The position numbers and the translations under genes are program-made. From Coriobacteriia bacterium (GTDB lineage: Bacteria > Actinomycetota > Coriobacteriia > Coriobacteriales > UBA8131): a stretch of DNA of 64,000 bases. Positions 41,968-51,313 of the stretch are shown piece after piece. The notes beneath the pieces were generated by a model. That model was given only the letters and a program-made list of their open reading frames with translations, was not told the DNA's origin and did not search any database. The stretch lies in NCBI GenBank assembly GCA_009784945.1, contig WQXH01000003.1, forward strand, positions 1-64,000. Direction: 5' to 3'. Position 1 is the stretch's first letter, and the number at the start of each line of letters is the position of its first letter.

Positions 41968-42497
41968 TCACCTTCCTCTTTGGATTGCTCCATTAAGCGT
42001 TGTACGTCGTACTTTTGCTTGCACTTGGGGCACACCTTGGCGTACTCCAACTTCTGGGCCGCGGTGTTTGTGTCTTTGCCTTGAGCCAGTATGCGCGCCA
42101 CGTACGCAACCTGCTTGGCAGGAGCAAAGTGAGAGCCGCATTGTGTGCAGGCTTGCAGGTGGTAAACGCAGAGCTCTTCCATGTCTTCCTTGGTCATGAC
42201 TGCCAGCTCAAATTCTGTACCCAGCCTGATGGCCTTGCTGGGACAGACCTCCTCGCAACGCCCACAAAACACGCATCTACCGTAGTTGATCGACCAGGTC
42301 TTGGTGCCCTCTCTCATATCAAGCGGTGTTTGAATGGCATTGGGAGGGCAGGCCACTGCGCAGGCAGAGCATACCATGCACTTGACATGATTATGCTCGG
42401 GCTTGCCTCGCACATCCTGTGGCCGCTCAAGCGGCGCAAAGGGATACTTGACGGTGGCGTTGCCGGTTCTGAGAACCTCTTTAATGGTTTTAAACAC
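41955..42497 (-). CDS. hyfH: 4Fe-4S ferredoxin subunit (HycF/HyfH)
   Basis: CMVCSACAVACPPNAI...CVFCGRCEEVCPSKAIRLG; C-terminal CPKCKQKYDV. Confidence 0.9.
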   Translation of the reverse strand: MFKTIKEVLRTGNATVKYPFAPLERPQDVRGKPEHNHVKCMVCSACAVACPPNAIQTPLDMREGTKTWSINYGRCVFCGRCEEVCPSKAIRLGTEFELAVMTKEDMEELCVYHLQACTQCGSHFAPAKQVAYVARILAQGKDTNTAAQKLEYAKVCPKCKQKYDVQRLMEQSKEEGEWLC

Positions 42498-42523
42498 GTG
42501 CCTCTTCTTTCTTACATTTCAAA

Positions 42524-44257
42524 CTAGATAATCACCGTGCTTTTTTCCAGCGGTGAGTGTTTGCGGTTGCGGCAGTAGCTCTCTAATTGCTGGCGACTCA
42601 ACACTTGTTGCTTTTTGCTCTTAACATCAATAACAGCTACACGCTCGGCGCAGGAGTAGCAGGGGTCAATGCTACCCACTATCATGGCAGCGTCAGAGAT
42701 GGTGTTGCCTCTGAACATATACCTGAGCGGCGGCCAGTTACTGTACGTAGAGGCTTTGGCTCTCCACCGGTAGCACTTTTGATTATCGCCGATCATAGAC
42801 CAGTGAAGATCTTCTCCGCGGGGAGCCTCGGTGAGAGCCACCGCAAAGCGATGCGGCTCGTGCGACCAAGACTCATTTAAGATGGGGCCGCCCGGTGTAT
42901 TTTCTAAAAGCTCTCCGATAATTGACAGGCTGTCCATGAATTCGTCAATCCGTACCAAGGTGCGTCCCTTGACATCGCAACTTTCTTGAGTAATGGGAGA
43001 GCGCTCAATGAACTTATAGCCATCATAGGGGTGCAACCAGCGCGCATCACGAGCAAAGCCGCTGCCTCTGATGGTGGGCCCCACCGGGCTGTAGTCGCGC
43101 GCCACCCCTTTATCGAGTATGCCAATGCCCTCGGTGCGTTTGAGGAAGTGTGGCGTGCTGAGCAGCTCGTCAACAAGATGCTTAACATCGGTGCGCAGCT
43201 CATCGAGACACTTGAGGGTTGCCAGCTTTTGCTCTGCCAGGATGTCGCGGCGCACTCCACCGATGAGGTTGAGTCCATAGGTCTTGCGTGCTCCGGTAAG
43301 CATCTCTGCCAGATCCATGGACTTCTCGCGCACCCTGAACATATGGTGGAAGCCTGTATCAAAACCGCTGAAGTGGCAGACCAAGCCTAAGTTGAGCAGG
43401 TGCGAGTGCAGCCGCTCGGTTTCTAAGATGATGCTCCTGATGTACTGAGCCCTGAGCGGCACCTCGATCTGCTGTGCCTTTTCGATGGTCTCAACGTAGG
43501 CAACGGAGTGGGCAAAGCCACAGATGCCGCAGATGCGCTCTGCTAAGAAGGGCACGGTATCGTAGTTCATGCGCGATTCAGCACACTTTTCCATGCCGCG
43601 GTGCACATAAAACATGCGATAGTCGGCATCGATGATGTCTTCGCCCTCCACAAACAACCTGAAGTGACCCGGCTCGTCTGAGGTAATATGCAAAGGCCCC
43701 ATGGGCATGACAGTGGTGTCGTGCCCAGCCGTCTCATAAAGGAATTCGTAGTTTTCTACATCGGTTGTGGGTTCGGGGCGGTGTCGGTAGTCCATGGTAT
43801 CCTTGCGAAGCGGATAGAGCCCTTCAGGCCAGTCGTCGGGCAAGACGAGGTTTCGCCTGTCGGTTATTCCGAGCGCCTTGAGTCCAAACATGTCCTGCAC
43901 CTCGCGTTCGCCCCATATCACGGCGGGTACCCGCGAGCTGGCTGAGTAAAACTCGCAGCTGTCTGCCGGAACCTCAACGCGTACCGTGCAAAAGCAAGGG
44001 TCGGCTCCTTCCATAGAGAGTACGTAGTAAAGCGCATAGCGCCCATTCAGCGGTCGCTCATCATTGCCTACCAGTACCGAGAACCACCCATCGCGCTCGT
44101 AGTAGAGATGCTCAACGAGCTCGGGAGCCTGCTTGGGCGTGCTTTCTATCACGACCTGATTGTCAGCGCTCCACGATACCCCTCGTACCGCCTCAGGAAA
44201 GCGTTCCTTTGCTGACAACACATGAGTTTCACCGCTTCTTAACTCTTTATCATTCAT
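42524..44257 (-). CDS. hyfG: Group 4 [NiFe]-hydrogenase large subunit fused to a NuoC-like domain (HycE/HyfG)
   Basis: NuoC-like GEREVQDMFGLKALG...LVLPDDWPEGLYPLRKD; RICGICGFAHS; DPCYSCAER near the C-terminus. Confidence 0.94.
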   Translation of the reverse strand: MNDKELRSGETHVLSAKERFPEAVRGVSWSADNQVVIESTPKQAPELVEHLYYERDGWFSVLVGNDERPLNGRYALYYVLSMEGADPCFCTVRVEVPADSCEFYSASSRVPAVIWGEREVQDMFGLKALGITDRRNLVLPDDWPEGLYPLRKDTMDYRHRPEPTTDVENYEFLYETAGHDTTVMPMGPLHITSDEPGHFRLFVEGEDIIDADYRMFYVHRGMEKCAESRMNYDTVPFLAERICGICGFAHSVAYVETIEKAQQIEVPLRAQYIRSIILETERLHSHLLNLGLVCHFSGFDTGFHHMFRVREKSMDLAEMLTGARKTYGLNLIGGVRRDILAEQKLATLKCLDELRTDVKHLVDELLSTPHFLKRTEGIGILDKGVARDYSPVGPTIRGSGFARDARWLHPYDGYKFIERSPITQESCDVKGRTLVRIDEFMDSLSIIGELLENTPGGPILNESWSHEPHRFAVALTEAPRGEDLHWSMIGDNQKCYRWRAKASTYSNWPPLRYMFRGNTISDAAMIVGSIDPCYSCAERVAVIDVKSKKQQVLSRQQLESYCRNRKHSPLEKSTVII

Positions 44258-45800
44258 CAAATAAGTCCTTAATGACAGGTGCCTCAAGCAACACATTGCC
44301 TTCTTCCTGCAACACTATAGCCGTTGCCGCCTCAATGCCTTTGAAGAGCTGTTGTGGCATGGCTACGCCAAACCAGAGTATCACGACCACCAAAAGAATC
44401 TGGGGAACCAGCGCAAATACCCCCACTTCTCCCTTGGCAGCATCTTCCGGCGCCTTGCTCAAGACCATTTTTGAAATGGCACGGAAGCAGGCGGCTATGA
44501 CCACCGTCAAAACCAGGCCAAAGATGACCACCACTATGATGTTGCCAGAAACTACGGCCGCTATAATGGCAAGCACTTCCGACACAAAAAGCGCAAAGGG
44601 AGGAAAGCCCGCCAGCGACACAAAGCCAATGACCAGCAGCACAGCAGTAGCAGGCGCCACTTGCAGGACGCCTTTGATTTTGGAGAGCTCGCGCGTGCCG
44701 TACTTCATATCCAAATTGCCCGTAAGGCAAAAGAGCAAGGCTTTGATGAAGCCATGAAAGACACAGTGCAACAGAGCAGCTGCTATGCCCAAGGGGCCGC
44801 CAAAGCCCAAGCAGAGTGCCACGATACCGATGTTTTCGCAGCTGGAGTAGGCAAGCAGACGCTTGACATCATCTTGCATGAGCATGGCGAAGGCAGCAAT
44901 GATCACGGAAACTATGCCAATAATCAGCATGATCATCTGAGGGAAGCCAGATCCCAAGGTCTCTACGGCAAGTGTATAGAAGCGCATGATGATAAGCACG
45001 GCGCACTTGAGCAGCACGCCAGAAAGCAGAGCCGAAACGGGGCTTGGAGCCTCTGAGTGCGCATCGGGCAGCCAGGTATGCAGGGGAAAGAGACCCGCCT
45101 TGGTGCCAAAGCCCACTACGGCAAAGACAAAAGCAATTTGCATGAGCAGGGGATCAAAGGGTGCACCGCTCCCTACCAACGAAGTCCAAAAGATAGCTTG
45201 GCTGGAGTCCGCTAGAGCGCTCGCGCCATTGGCGTACACCAAAAGCGTACCATAAAGCCCAAAGGCCACACCAACCGTGCAAATGATAAGGTACTTCCAG
45301 GCCGCCTCAAGCGAGAATCGATTGTTGTAGAGGGCCACCAAGAAGACGGTGGCCAGTGTGGTAGCCTCAATAGCCACCCACATCATGATTATGTTGTTGG
45401 AGAGGACTGCAACCAGCATCGTAAAGATAAAAAGGTTAAAGAAGAAATAGTAATGCTTGACTTGCCTGTTGCTCAGCGTGTCGTTGCCCACCTTGTGGCG
45501 CAGGTAGGGCAGCGAGTACCATCCGGCAAGCAAACCTACGGCACCTATCAAGAAGATAAACACGGCTCCGAGCGCATCAAGATAGAACCAAGAGCCCAGC
45601 GCCTGGACATTCTCGCCATTGAGCACCACTGTTATGGCAAGGTAGAGTGCTGAGACGCAAACAATGGTTAAAGAGAACGCATGCAGCACCTCGTACGCCC
45701 AATGCGGTAAGATCTTTGAGGGCAGCACCGCTGTTAACAGTGCCGCTGCAAAGGGAGTGGCCATGAGGGCAATGACGAGCAGAGTGCTTTCCAAGGTCAT
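44250..45800 (-). CDS. hyfF: Hydrogenase-4 membrane proton-translocating subunit HyfF
   Basis: NuoL/M/N-type membrane protein; LPDAHSEAPSPVSALLSGVLLKCAVLII...LLAYSSCENIGIVAL; order D-E-F. Confidence 0.88.
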   Translation of the reverse strand: MTLESTLLVIALMATPFAAALLTAVLPSKILPHWAYEVLHAFSLTIVCVSALYLAITVVLNGENVQALGSWFYLDALGAVFIFLIGAVGLLAGWYSLPYLRHKVGNDTLSNRQVKHYYFFFNLFIFTMLVAVLSNNIIMMWVAIEATTLATVFLVALYNNRFSLEAAWKYLIICTVGVAFGLYGTLLVYANGASALADSSQAIFWTSLVGSGAPFDPLLMQIAFVFAVVGFGTKAGLFPLHTWLPDAHSEAPSPVSALLSGVLLKCAVLIIMRFYTLAVETLGSGFPQMIMLIIGIVSVIIAAFAMLMQDDVKRLLAYSSCENIGIVALCLGFGGPLGIAAALLHCVFHGFIKALLFCLTGNLDMKYGTRELSKIKGVLQVAPATAVLLVIGFVSLAGFPPFALFVSEVLAIIAAVVSGNIIVVVIFGLVLTVVIAACFRAISKMVLSKAPEDAAKGEVGVFALVPQILLVVVILWFGVAMPQQLFKGIEAATAIVLQEEGNVLLEAPVIKDLFDE

Positions 45801-45807
45801 CTCCCTC

Positions 45808-46470
45808 CTAACCCCTGAGCTTTGTTATCTCGTTGGCATCAAGCGTGCCTATTGTGCGATACATACGTGTTGCCATGATGACCATGACTATGACAACGAG
45901 TACGGCATCAGTGGCTATACCGATTTCTACCAGCATGGGCGCCTCAGGCGCAAGCAGAGCAAGCGAGACATGTGAGCCATTTTCCATAAGGCAAAAGCCA
46001 AAGATCTGCTTGATAATCGAGCGCTGACTAATGATGCAGGTAATTCCGATGAAGAAGAGTGCGAGCGAAACTGCCAAGGCAGGCTTGACCTCAAGTGCCG
46101 TGGGCAGCGTAATGCCGCTCACCACCAAAACACAGAGCACCACAATGACCACTGTCAACGCCACAGTAACGGTAGGGGCAAGACGTGGCGGCATGTCTTC
46201 TTGCTGAGGCTTCATCTTTTTAAGAGCAAAGAGCAGTATCGCCGGCACCAAAATAACCTTGGTGATGAAGGCAGTGATGCTCCAGGTGTAAAGCCCGTGT
46301 GCACCAGATGCAGAGCCAAGCGTTATCAAGATGGCTACTAGCACCAAAGCCTGTGTGCCATAGATGTAGGCAGCTTTACGAGGACTCTTGGCCAAGATGA
46401 GCACCAGCGAAGTCAAAATGAGGAGGGTGCTCAAGATATTTACGATGATGTATCCGCTCATCACAACCAC
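45808..46470 (-). CDS. hyfE: Hydrogenase-4 membrane subunit HyfE
   Basis: NuoK-like membrane protein between hyfD and hyfF. Confidence 0.85.
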   Translation of the reverse strand: MVVMSGYIIVNILSTLLILTSLVLILAKSPRKAAYIYGTQALVLVAILITLGSASGAHGLYTWSITAFITKVILVPAILLFALKKMKPQQEDMPPRLAPTVTVALTVVIVVLCVLVVSGITLPTALEVKPALAVSLALFFIGITCIISQRSIIKQIFGFCLMENGSHVSLALLAPEAPMLVEIGIATDAVLVVIVMVIMATRMYRTIGTLDANEITKLRG

Positions 46471-47928
46471 CTAACCTAACCATGCTGCAGCTATAAAGCT
46501 GGAGACAAATACCATGATTATTAAAAGCACCAAGGTAAAAGACATTGACTTGGGGAGGGGAGTAGCAGATGCAACGACTTCTGAGGGCTCTCCCGGCAGT
46601 ACGGAGCCTATCCACTTGACAAACCAGGCAAAGCAAACGACGGTCTCAACGAGCGCCACTACAACGATAGTCATGAGGAGAAAGTCTCCTGCTGCTGCCT
46701 GAAAACTGCCAGAGAAAATAGCAAATTTACTGAAAAAGCCATTTAAAGGTGGCACGCCGGCAATAGCCAGTGCGCCTACCGCAAAGCCTACGCCCAACAA
46801 GGGCTGTTTCTTCAAAACTCCCTTAATGTGGGGCAACAGGCGTGTTCCTAACGTAAAGCTCAAGGCACCAGCCACTAAGAAGAAAAGCGTCTTGGCAAAG
46901 GCGTGATTGAATATATGCATGAGCGCGCCCTCAAAAGCGAGTGAACTGCCCAAGATGAAGAAGGCAAAACCTAAGAAAATGTATGACAACTGCGAGATGG
47001 TCGAGAAGGCCAAGAGGCGCTTGAGGTCGCGCTGAGGCAGATACATAAAAAAGCTGAAGAGCAGCGTTATAACGGCTGCAATGGCAGCAACCCAGCCTAT
47101 AATCTCGGGAATGGCACCAGCTTCTGTGAGCACGCGAGCAAATACGGCGACCCCCGCTTTGACCATGGACGCGCCATGTAGGTAGGCAGATACCGGCGTG
47201 GGTGCCTCCATTGCCGATGGCAGCCACATATAAAAGGGCAGCTGAGCACTCTTGGCCCAGGCAGCAAAGAGCACGCACAGGAGCAGCACGGTCTTCCAGT
47301 GGTCATCAAGCAAGGCAATGGCACCTATGCCGAGGGAGCCGGTCTGAAAGAAGAGGATGCCAATGGCCAAAAAGAGGCCAAGTGTACCAACATGGGTGAG
47401 AATGAGCGCCTTGAGCGCAGCCCTGTTGGCCGTCTTGGTGCCGTAGTACCTGATAAGTGCCCAGGAGCAGGCACCCGTTATCTCAAAAAACACCAGTTGG
47501 CCTACCAGGGTAGAGCTATATACCAGCCCTGCCATAGCGCCGATGAAGAGCGTAAAGAACACATAGAAGCTCCTGCGAGGGGCATCGGCGTGCTCGCGGT
47601 TTTTGCTACTGAGGTAGCCTATCGAGTACACCGTAATGATGAGTCCAATGACCACAAAGCAGCTTGCCAGCATAACACTGATCTGGTCAAACACCAGACC
47701 TAGCACTTCGACTTTGCCAAGGCTTATAAGACCACTATGCACTCGCTCAGCCTCAATGCCCGCAAAGCCAATCCACACGAGAGCAGTTGCGAAAAAGGAG
47801 AGCGAGCCGGCTCCCAAAGAAAGCCACTTTGCTGCCGCCTGCTTACAGACTATGATGAGTATGGCAGCCACAAAAGGCACCACCACAGAGGCAATTGCAA
47901 AGCCTGCTATGTCAAAACCAAACAGCAC
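46471..47928 (-). CDS. hyfD: Hydrogenase-4 membrane subunit HyfD
   Basis: FYMWLPSAMEAPTPVSAYLHGASMVKAGVAVFAR...RDLKRLLAFSTISQLSYIFLG. Confidence 0.88.
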   Translation of the reverse strand: MLFGFDIAGFAIASVVVPFVAAILIIVCKQAAAKWLSLGAGSLSFFATALVWIGFAGIEAERVHSGLISLGKVEVLGLVFDQISVMLASCFVVIGLIITVYSIGYLSSKNREHADAPRRSFYVFFTLFIGAMAGLVYSSTLVGQLVFFEITGACSWALIRYYGTKTANRAALKALILTHVGTLGLFLAIGILFFQTGSLGIGAIALLDDHWKTVLLLCVLFAAWAKSAQLPFYMWLPSAMEAPTPVSAYLHGASMVKAGVAVFARVLTEAGAIPEIIGWVAAIAAVITLLFSFFMYLPQRDLKRLLAFSTISQLSYIFLGFAFFILGSSLAFEGALMHIFNHAFAKTLFFLVAGALSFTLGTRLLPHIKGVLKKQPLLGVGFAVGALAIAGVPPLNGFFSKFAIFSGSFQAAAGDFLLMTIVVVALVETVVCFAWFVKWIGSVLPGEPSEVVASATPLPKSMSFTLVLLIIMVFVSSFIAAAWLG

Positions 47929-47959
47929 TAATATCTCTTAATTCGTTGCACAAAATCCA

Positions 47960-47990
47960 TGAGTATACTATAGCCAGTTACGAGGCTTGC
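47960..47990 (-). promoter_or_regulatory. Promoter-like element upstream of hyfD: GCAAGC-N17-TATACT (minus strand), within an 18-nt sequence shared with 58981..58998
   Basis: Plus strand TGAGTATACTATAGCCAG at 47960..47977, followed by GCTTGC at 47985..47990. Confidence 0.65.
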
Positions 47991-48006
47991 AGCAGCGATA
48001 ATTCAA

Positions 48007-48093
48007 CGTTACTCCCCAGGCGGTAGGCGTTACTTGTCTGCTCCGCTGTATAAGGCATGAATACCGACCGTTACTCCCCAGGCGGTAGGCGTT
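48007..48093. repeat. 25-bp direct repeat CGTTACTCCCCAGGCGGTAGGCGTT, two copies 62 bp apart
   Basis: Copies at 48007..48031 and 48069..48093 read directly. Confidence 0.85.
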
Positions 48094-48111
48094 GACTGGT
48101 CAGACTCTACT

Positions 48112-48183
48112 TCATTGCGAGCCTTGGCGAAGCAATCCAGTCAACGCTCAACAGTCTGGATTGCTTCGCTACGCTCGCAATGA
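48112..48183. repeat. 72-bp REP-like palindrome TCATTGCGAGCC...GCTCGCAATGA
   Basis: Long arms TCATTGCGAGC..GCGAAGCAATCCAG / CTGGATTGCTTCGC..GCTCGCAATGA. Confidence 0.85.
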
Positions 48184-48502
48184 CAGTGAGTGTGACCTGT
48201 GACCGGTAGGTAACTGCAGAGTGCCACAGATACTACAAGTGCACTGTGTCAGCTAAAAGCAGCTTTATGGGTGAGGGTTTTCTTCGTTAGGCAAGGCGGG
48301 GTTATGTGGCACTACTTGCGGTAATGCCGCATAATCCTCGCGCAGCATAACGGGGAGAAGACCAGCCAGAAAGCCGCTTTTTAGCTTACACAGTGCACAA
48401 GCTCTCTTAATCTAGTTTTACGCAAAGTGTGACGCAGTGCAATTAGCTCGTATAGCTCATAGAGATTCGTGCTGTGATAGAGCGTGTCACAATTTCGGGG
48501 GG

Positions 48503-48626
48503 TTTTGCCAAAAAAAACAGCTTATGAACGATATTTTCCCTAAAAAACTAAGGATAAAGGAAATGCAGCCGCATTTCGGGGTCATTATTCCAAATATTCG
48601 TTCATAACCTGTATTTTTTGGCAAAA
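48503..48626. repeat. 124-bp MITE-like element with ~33-bp near-perfect terminal inverted repeats
   Basis: TTTTGCCAAAAAAAACAGCTTATGAACG-ATATT versus reverse complement of the right end TTTTGCCAAAAAATACAGGTTATGAACGAATATT; inner GAAATGC-AGCC-GCATTTC hairpin. Confidence 0.82.
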
Positions 48627-48724
48627 TTTGAGTAGTTTCTGCCTTGCGTGAAATCAACTAAGTTAGCTGCCTTTGATTTACTGCCTCTGACAACACATCT
48701 GGCAACACATCAAATGATGCATGC

Positions 48725-49189
48725 TTATATTGCTGCATCTAGCTCTGCTAAATAGGGAGCGGTTAGCTCAGGGTTAACAGCCTTAAGCAATAAAAGTGCA
48801 GCGCGAAGACTGTCGTGAAAAATAAGCTCAGGCAGTGCGTTGTAGAACATAATAGGCGCAAACTCCTTAAACTGCTCCATGTTGCCCGCAATTATTGCAG
48901 CAATTATTTCTGGTGCAGACCAGTCTATGTTGCCGCCCTCCTCATTCATTCCCCAGATATGCCTGCGTATGGTTTCGGTGAAGAACAAAGGATTCGCTTG
49001 CGCGCGCTCCTTTGAAAGCATTACAAAGGCTTTGATAGCATTGGCATGCAATTGAGTGTCGGGAGCATAGGTTAGTTGCGTAAGCAAACGACGCACCGAG
49101 AAGGGATCTTCATCAAACAAGCTCAAGACTGAGCTATAGTCTTCCTCAAGTATCAAGTAATTGAAGTCATCTTTAGTAATCATCAGCAC
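48725..49189 (-). CDS. HEAT-repeat-like hypothetical protein (DVU0298-like)
   Basis: All-alpha ORF MITKDDFNYLILEEDYSSVLSLFDEDPFSVRRLLTQLTY...; family tentative. Confidence 0.6.
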   Translation of the reverse strand: MLMITKDDFNYLILEEDYSSVLSLFDEDPFSVRRLLTQLTYAPDTQLHANAIKAFVMLSKERAQANPLFFTETIRRHIWGMNEEGGNIDWSAPEIIAAIIAGNMEQFKEFAPIMFYNALPELIFHDSLRAALLLLKAVNPELTAPYLAELDAAI

Positions 49190-49449
49190 ACACGCAGTTT
49201 ACCGTTTCGGTGTCTCTTGTTTGTACTACTAGTCTGATCAACTTTACTCCAGGGTTGATAGCAATCCTTCATGCATGCTTGCAAGGCGTTACTACATGCA
49301 CCAGAGAGATGAGCAAACTGTTTAAACTGTAACACATATTGCTGGGACGGTGCTGCCAACTCCCTTTATTAGACGAAGCGCAATTGAGCATATGCTAGAA
49401 TACGGGCAGCTACAAAGAAAATGATCAGGCGGGTTGATTGAAAGGAATG

Positions 49450-49923
49450 GTCATGAGGCATTACAGGAAACTACTATCGATAGTGGGGGTAGCTACCTTA
49501 ATCATGGCTTTAGCTTTGGCGGTGCCAGCATTTGCTGAAAGCCAAATGCCAGGAAAGGTGGGATTTAACTATTCGCAGCGGTTTCAGGTGTGTCCAATGA
49601 GCTCTGGAACAAACTACGTTGACGCAGATGGCGACGGTACATGCGGTGCTTTTGCTAATGGAGAGTGCGCTAGGCCTTTGAGCTGTCAGAATTCAGGTCA
49701 GGGCACGGCTCAAGAACAAGAACAAGGACAAGGGCAAGGACAAGGACTCGGACAAGGACAAGGACTCGGACAAGGACTCGGACAAGGACAAGGACAAGGA
49801 CTCGGCTTGTGGCAAGGTTTATGTCAAGGCGCTTGGTACATTGATGCTAATAATGACGGTGTTTGTGACAATTACGGTAGCGGCCGTGGGGGGTCAAGGT
49901 GCCAGGGGGCACAAACTAGATAA
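49450..49923 (+). CDS. Secreted small protein with Gly-Gln/Gly-Leu repeats flanked by two DxDxDG/DxNxDG-type loops
   Basis: Signal peptide MRHYRKLLSIVGVATLIMALALAVPAFAES; YVDADGDGTCG; (GQ/GL)n; YIDANNDGVCDNYG. Track start 49438; ATG at 49450 also plausible. Confidence 0.75.
   Translation, partial: VMRHYRKLLSIVGVATLIMALALAVPAFAESQMPGKVGFNYSQRFQVCPMSSGTNYVDADGDGTCGAFANGECARPLSCQNSGQGTAQEQEQGQGQGQGLGQGQGLGQGLGQGQGQGLGLWQGLCQGAWYIDANNDGVCDNYGSGRGGSRCQGAQTR
49690..49806 (+). repeat. Hexanucleotide tandem array GGACAA/GGACTC coding GQ/GL
   Basis: Read directly within the preceding CDS; the array boundaries are approximate. Confidence 0.85.
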
Positions 49924-50084
49924 CCATTTGGGCAGAAGATGATATCTCCCTAATGACGCCTCGCAGCAGTTTTTGGGCGCTCTGGTGTTGGCTATTGTGT
50001 CATTCGCCGACTCAACCGACACTTTCGTGCTTGTACAAATCATAATAGAAACACTTAGGCAGACTATTTGAAGCGAGGAAAATT

Positions 50085-51287
50085 GTGAATGTGATTCTTG
50101 ATAATGTGTATTGCGTTGGCACACTCAATCCTAATTTGCGCATATTTGACATAGAGATGTGCACCGAGCATGGCACTTCGTATAACTCCTACTTGGTGTG
50201 TGGAACAAATGAAACAGCAATCATTGATGCTAATCACGAAGCATTTGCGGGTGAATGGCTTGCTGGTATTGAGGGAGTGCTCAACGGCAAAGAGCCCTCA
50301 TACCTTATTCTCAATCATACCGAGCCCGACCACAGCAGTTCTTTGGATGCCTGCCTTGCGCAATACCCCAGCATTACTGTTGTATGCAGTGCCTCTGCGG
50401 CAATCAACATTAAAAACATTACCAACAGGCAAGACCTTGCCATACAGGTGGTTAAGAATGGCGATTCGATAGACTTGGGTGGCTTGACCCTGGAGTTTTA
50501 CAGTGCGCCCTTCCTGCACTGGCCAGACTCAATGTTTACTTGGCTTCCCGAGCATCAGATTGCCTTTACCTGCGATTTTTTGGGAACCCACTACTGTGAG
50601 CCACGAATCTTTGACCGCACGCTTTCGTATCACGATGCATTCATGACTTCTTTTGAAGCGTATTACCAGGCCATCATGAGCCCCTTTGCTCCCTGGGTGC
50701 GCAAAGGTCTTGCCATTCTTGATGACCTTGAGCCCAAGATAGTGGCAACAAGCCATGGCCCTGTTCTCACCAAAGGCTCCTCCCTTGAAAAGTGTATCGA
50801 CCTTTATCGAGAGTGGTCTGTCGAGCAGCCAAGCAGTCCTGAGAGGATAGCACTCTTTTATTGCAGCGCCTATGGCTACACCCAAGCACTCGCAGAGCAT
50901 ATCGCCGTGGGCATTTCTACCGCCTTGCCAGAGGCCAAGGTATCTCTCTATGATTTGGTTGGGGCTAACCTGGCTCATTTGGGCACAGAGCTTAATAGAT
51001 CCACTGCCTTTTTGATTGGCTCACCCACTGTTAACAAGGCAGCCCTGCCCACTGTGTGGAACTTGCTTGCTCATATAGATGCCATAAATATTGTCAAGCG
51101 CCCCGTGGCACTCTTTGGTTCATATGGTTGGAGTGGCGAGGCGCTCCCTCAGCTTGCTGCCCACCTCACTACCCTCAAAGCCAAGGTGTTTGACACGCAG
51201 CTGAGCGTTAGGTTTGCGCCTTCGGAAGCTGATTTGGCAGCCGCGGAGGAATTTGGCAAAGAGTTTGCCCTGAGCCTCTTAGCCTAA
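50085..51287 (+). CDS. FprA-like A-type flavoprotein / flavodiiron protein (MBL fold plus flavodoxin)
   Basis: LNHTEPDHSSSLD (HxExDH), APFLHWPDSMFTWLP, CDFLGTHYCEP, SHGPVL; C-terminal flavodoxin domain IALFYCSAYGYTQALAEHIA. Confidence 0.92.
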   Translation: MNVILDNVYCVGTLNPNLRIFDIEMCTEHGTSYNSYLVCGTNETAIIDANHEAFAGEWLAGIEGVLNGKEPSYLILNHTEPDHSSSLDACLAQYPSITVVCSASAAINIKNITNRQDLAIQVVKNGDSIDLGGLTLEFYSAPFLHWPDSMFTWLPEHQIAFTCDFLGTHYCEPRIFDRTLSYHDAFMTSFEAYYQAIMSPFAPWVRKGLAILDDLEPKIVATSHGPVLTKGSSLEKCIDLYREWSVEQPSSPERIALFYCSAYGYTQALAEHIAVGISTALPEAKVSLYDLVGANLAHLGTELNRSTAFLIGSPTVNKAALPTVWNLLAHIDAINIVKRPVALFGSYGWSGEALPQLAAHLTTLKAKVFDTQLSVRFAPSEADLAAAEEFGKEFALSLLA

Positions 51288-51313
51288 CCATCGGCAATGC
51301 ACACGCCAGGGGT

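Noticed and set aside
44332-47735. Plus-strand ORFs overlapping the hyf genes (e.g. 44661..45056, 47299..47703)
   Set aside because: Antisense to well-supported hyfD/E/F coding sequences.
48009-48024. rRNA fragment, because ACTCCCCAGGCGG resembles a stretch of the 16S complement
   Set aside because: Only ~13 nt of similarity with no extension; likely coincidence.
48007-48093. CRISPR array
   Set aside because: Only two repeats, no further units, no cas genes nearby.
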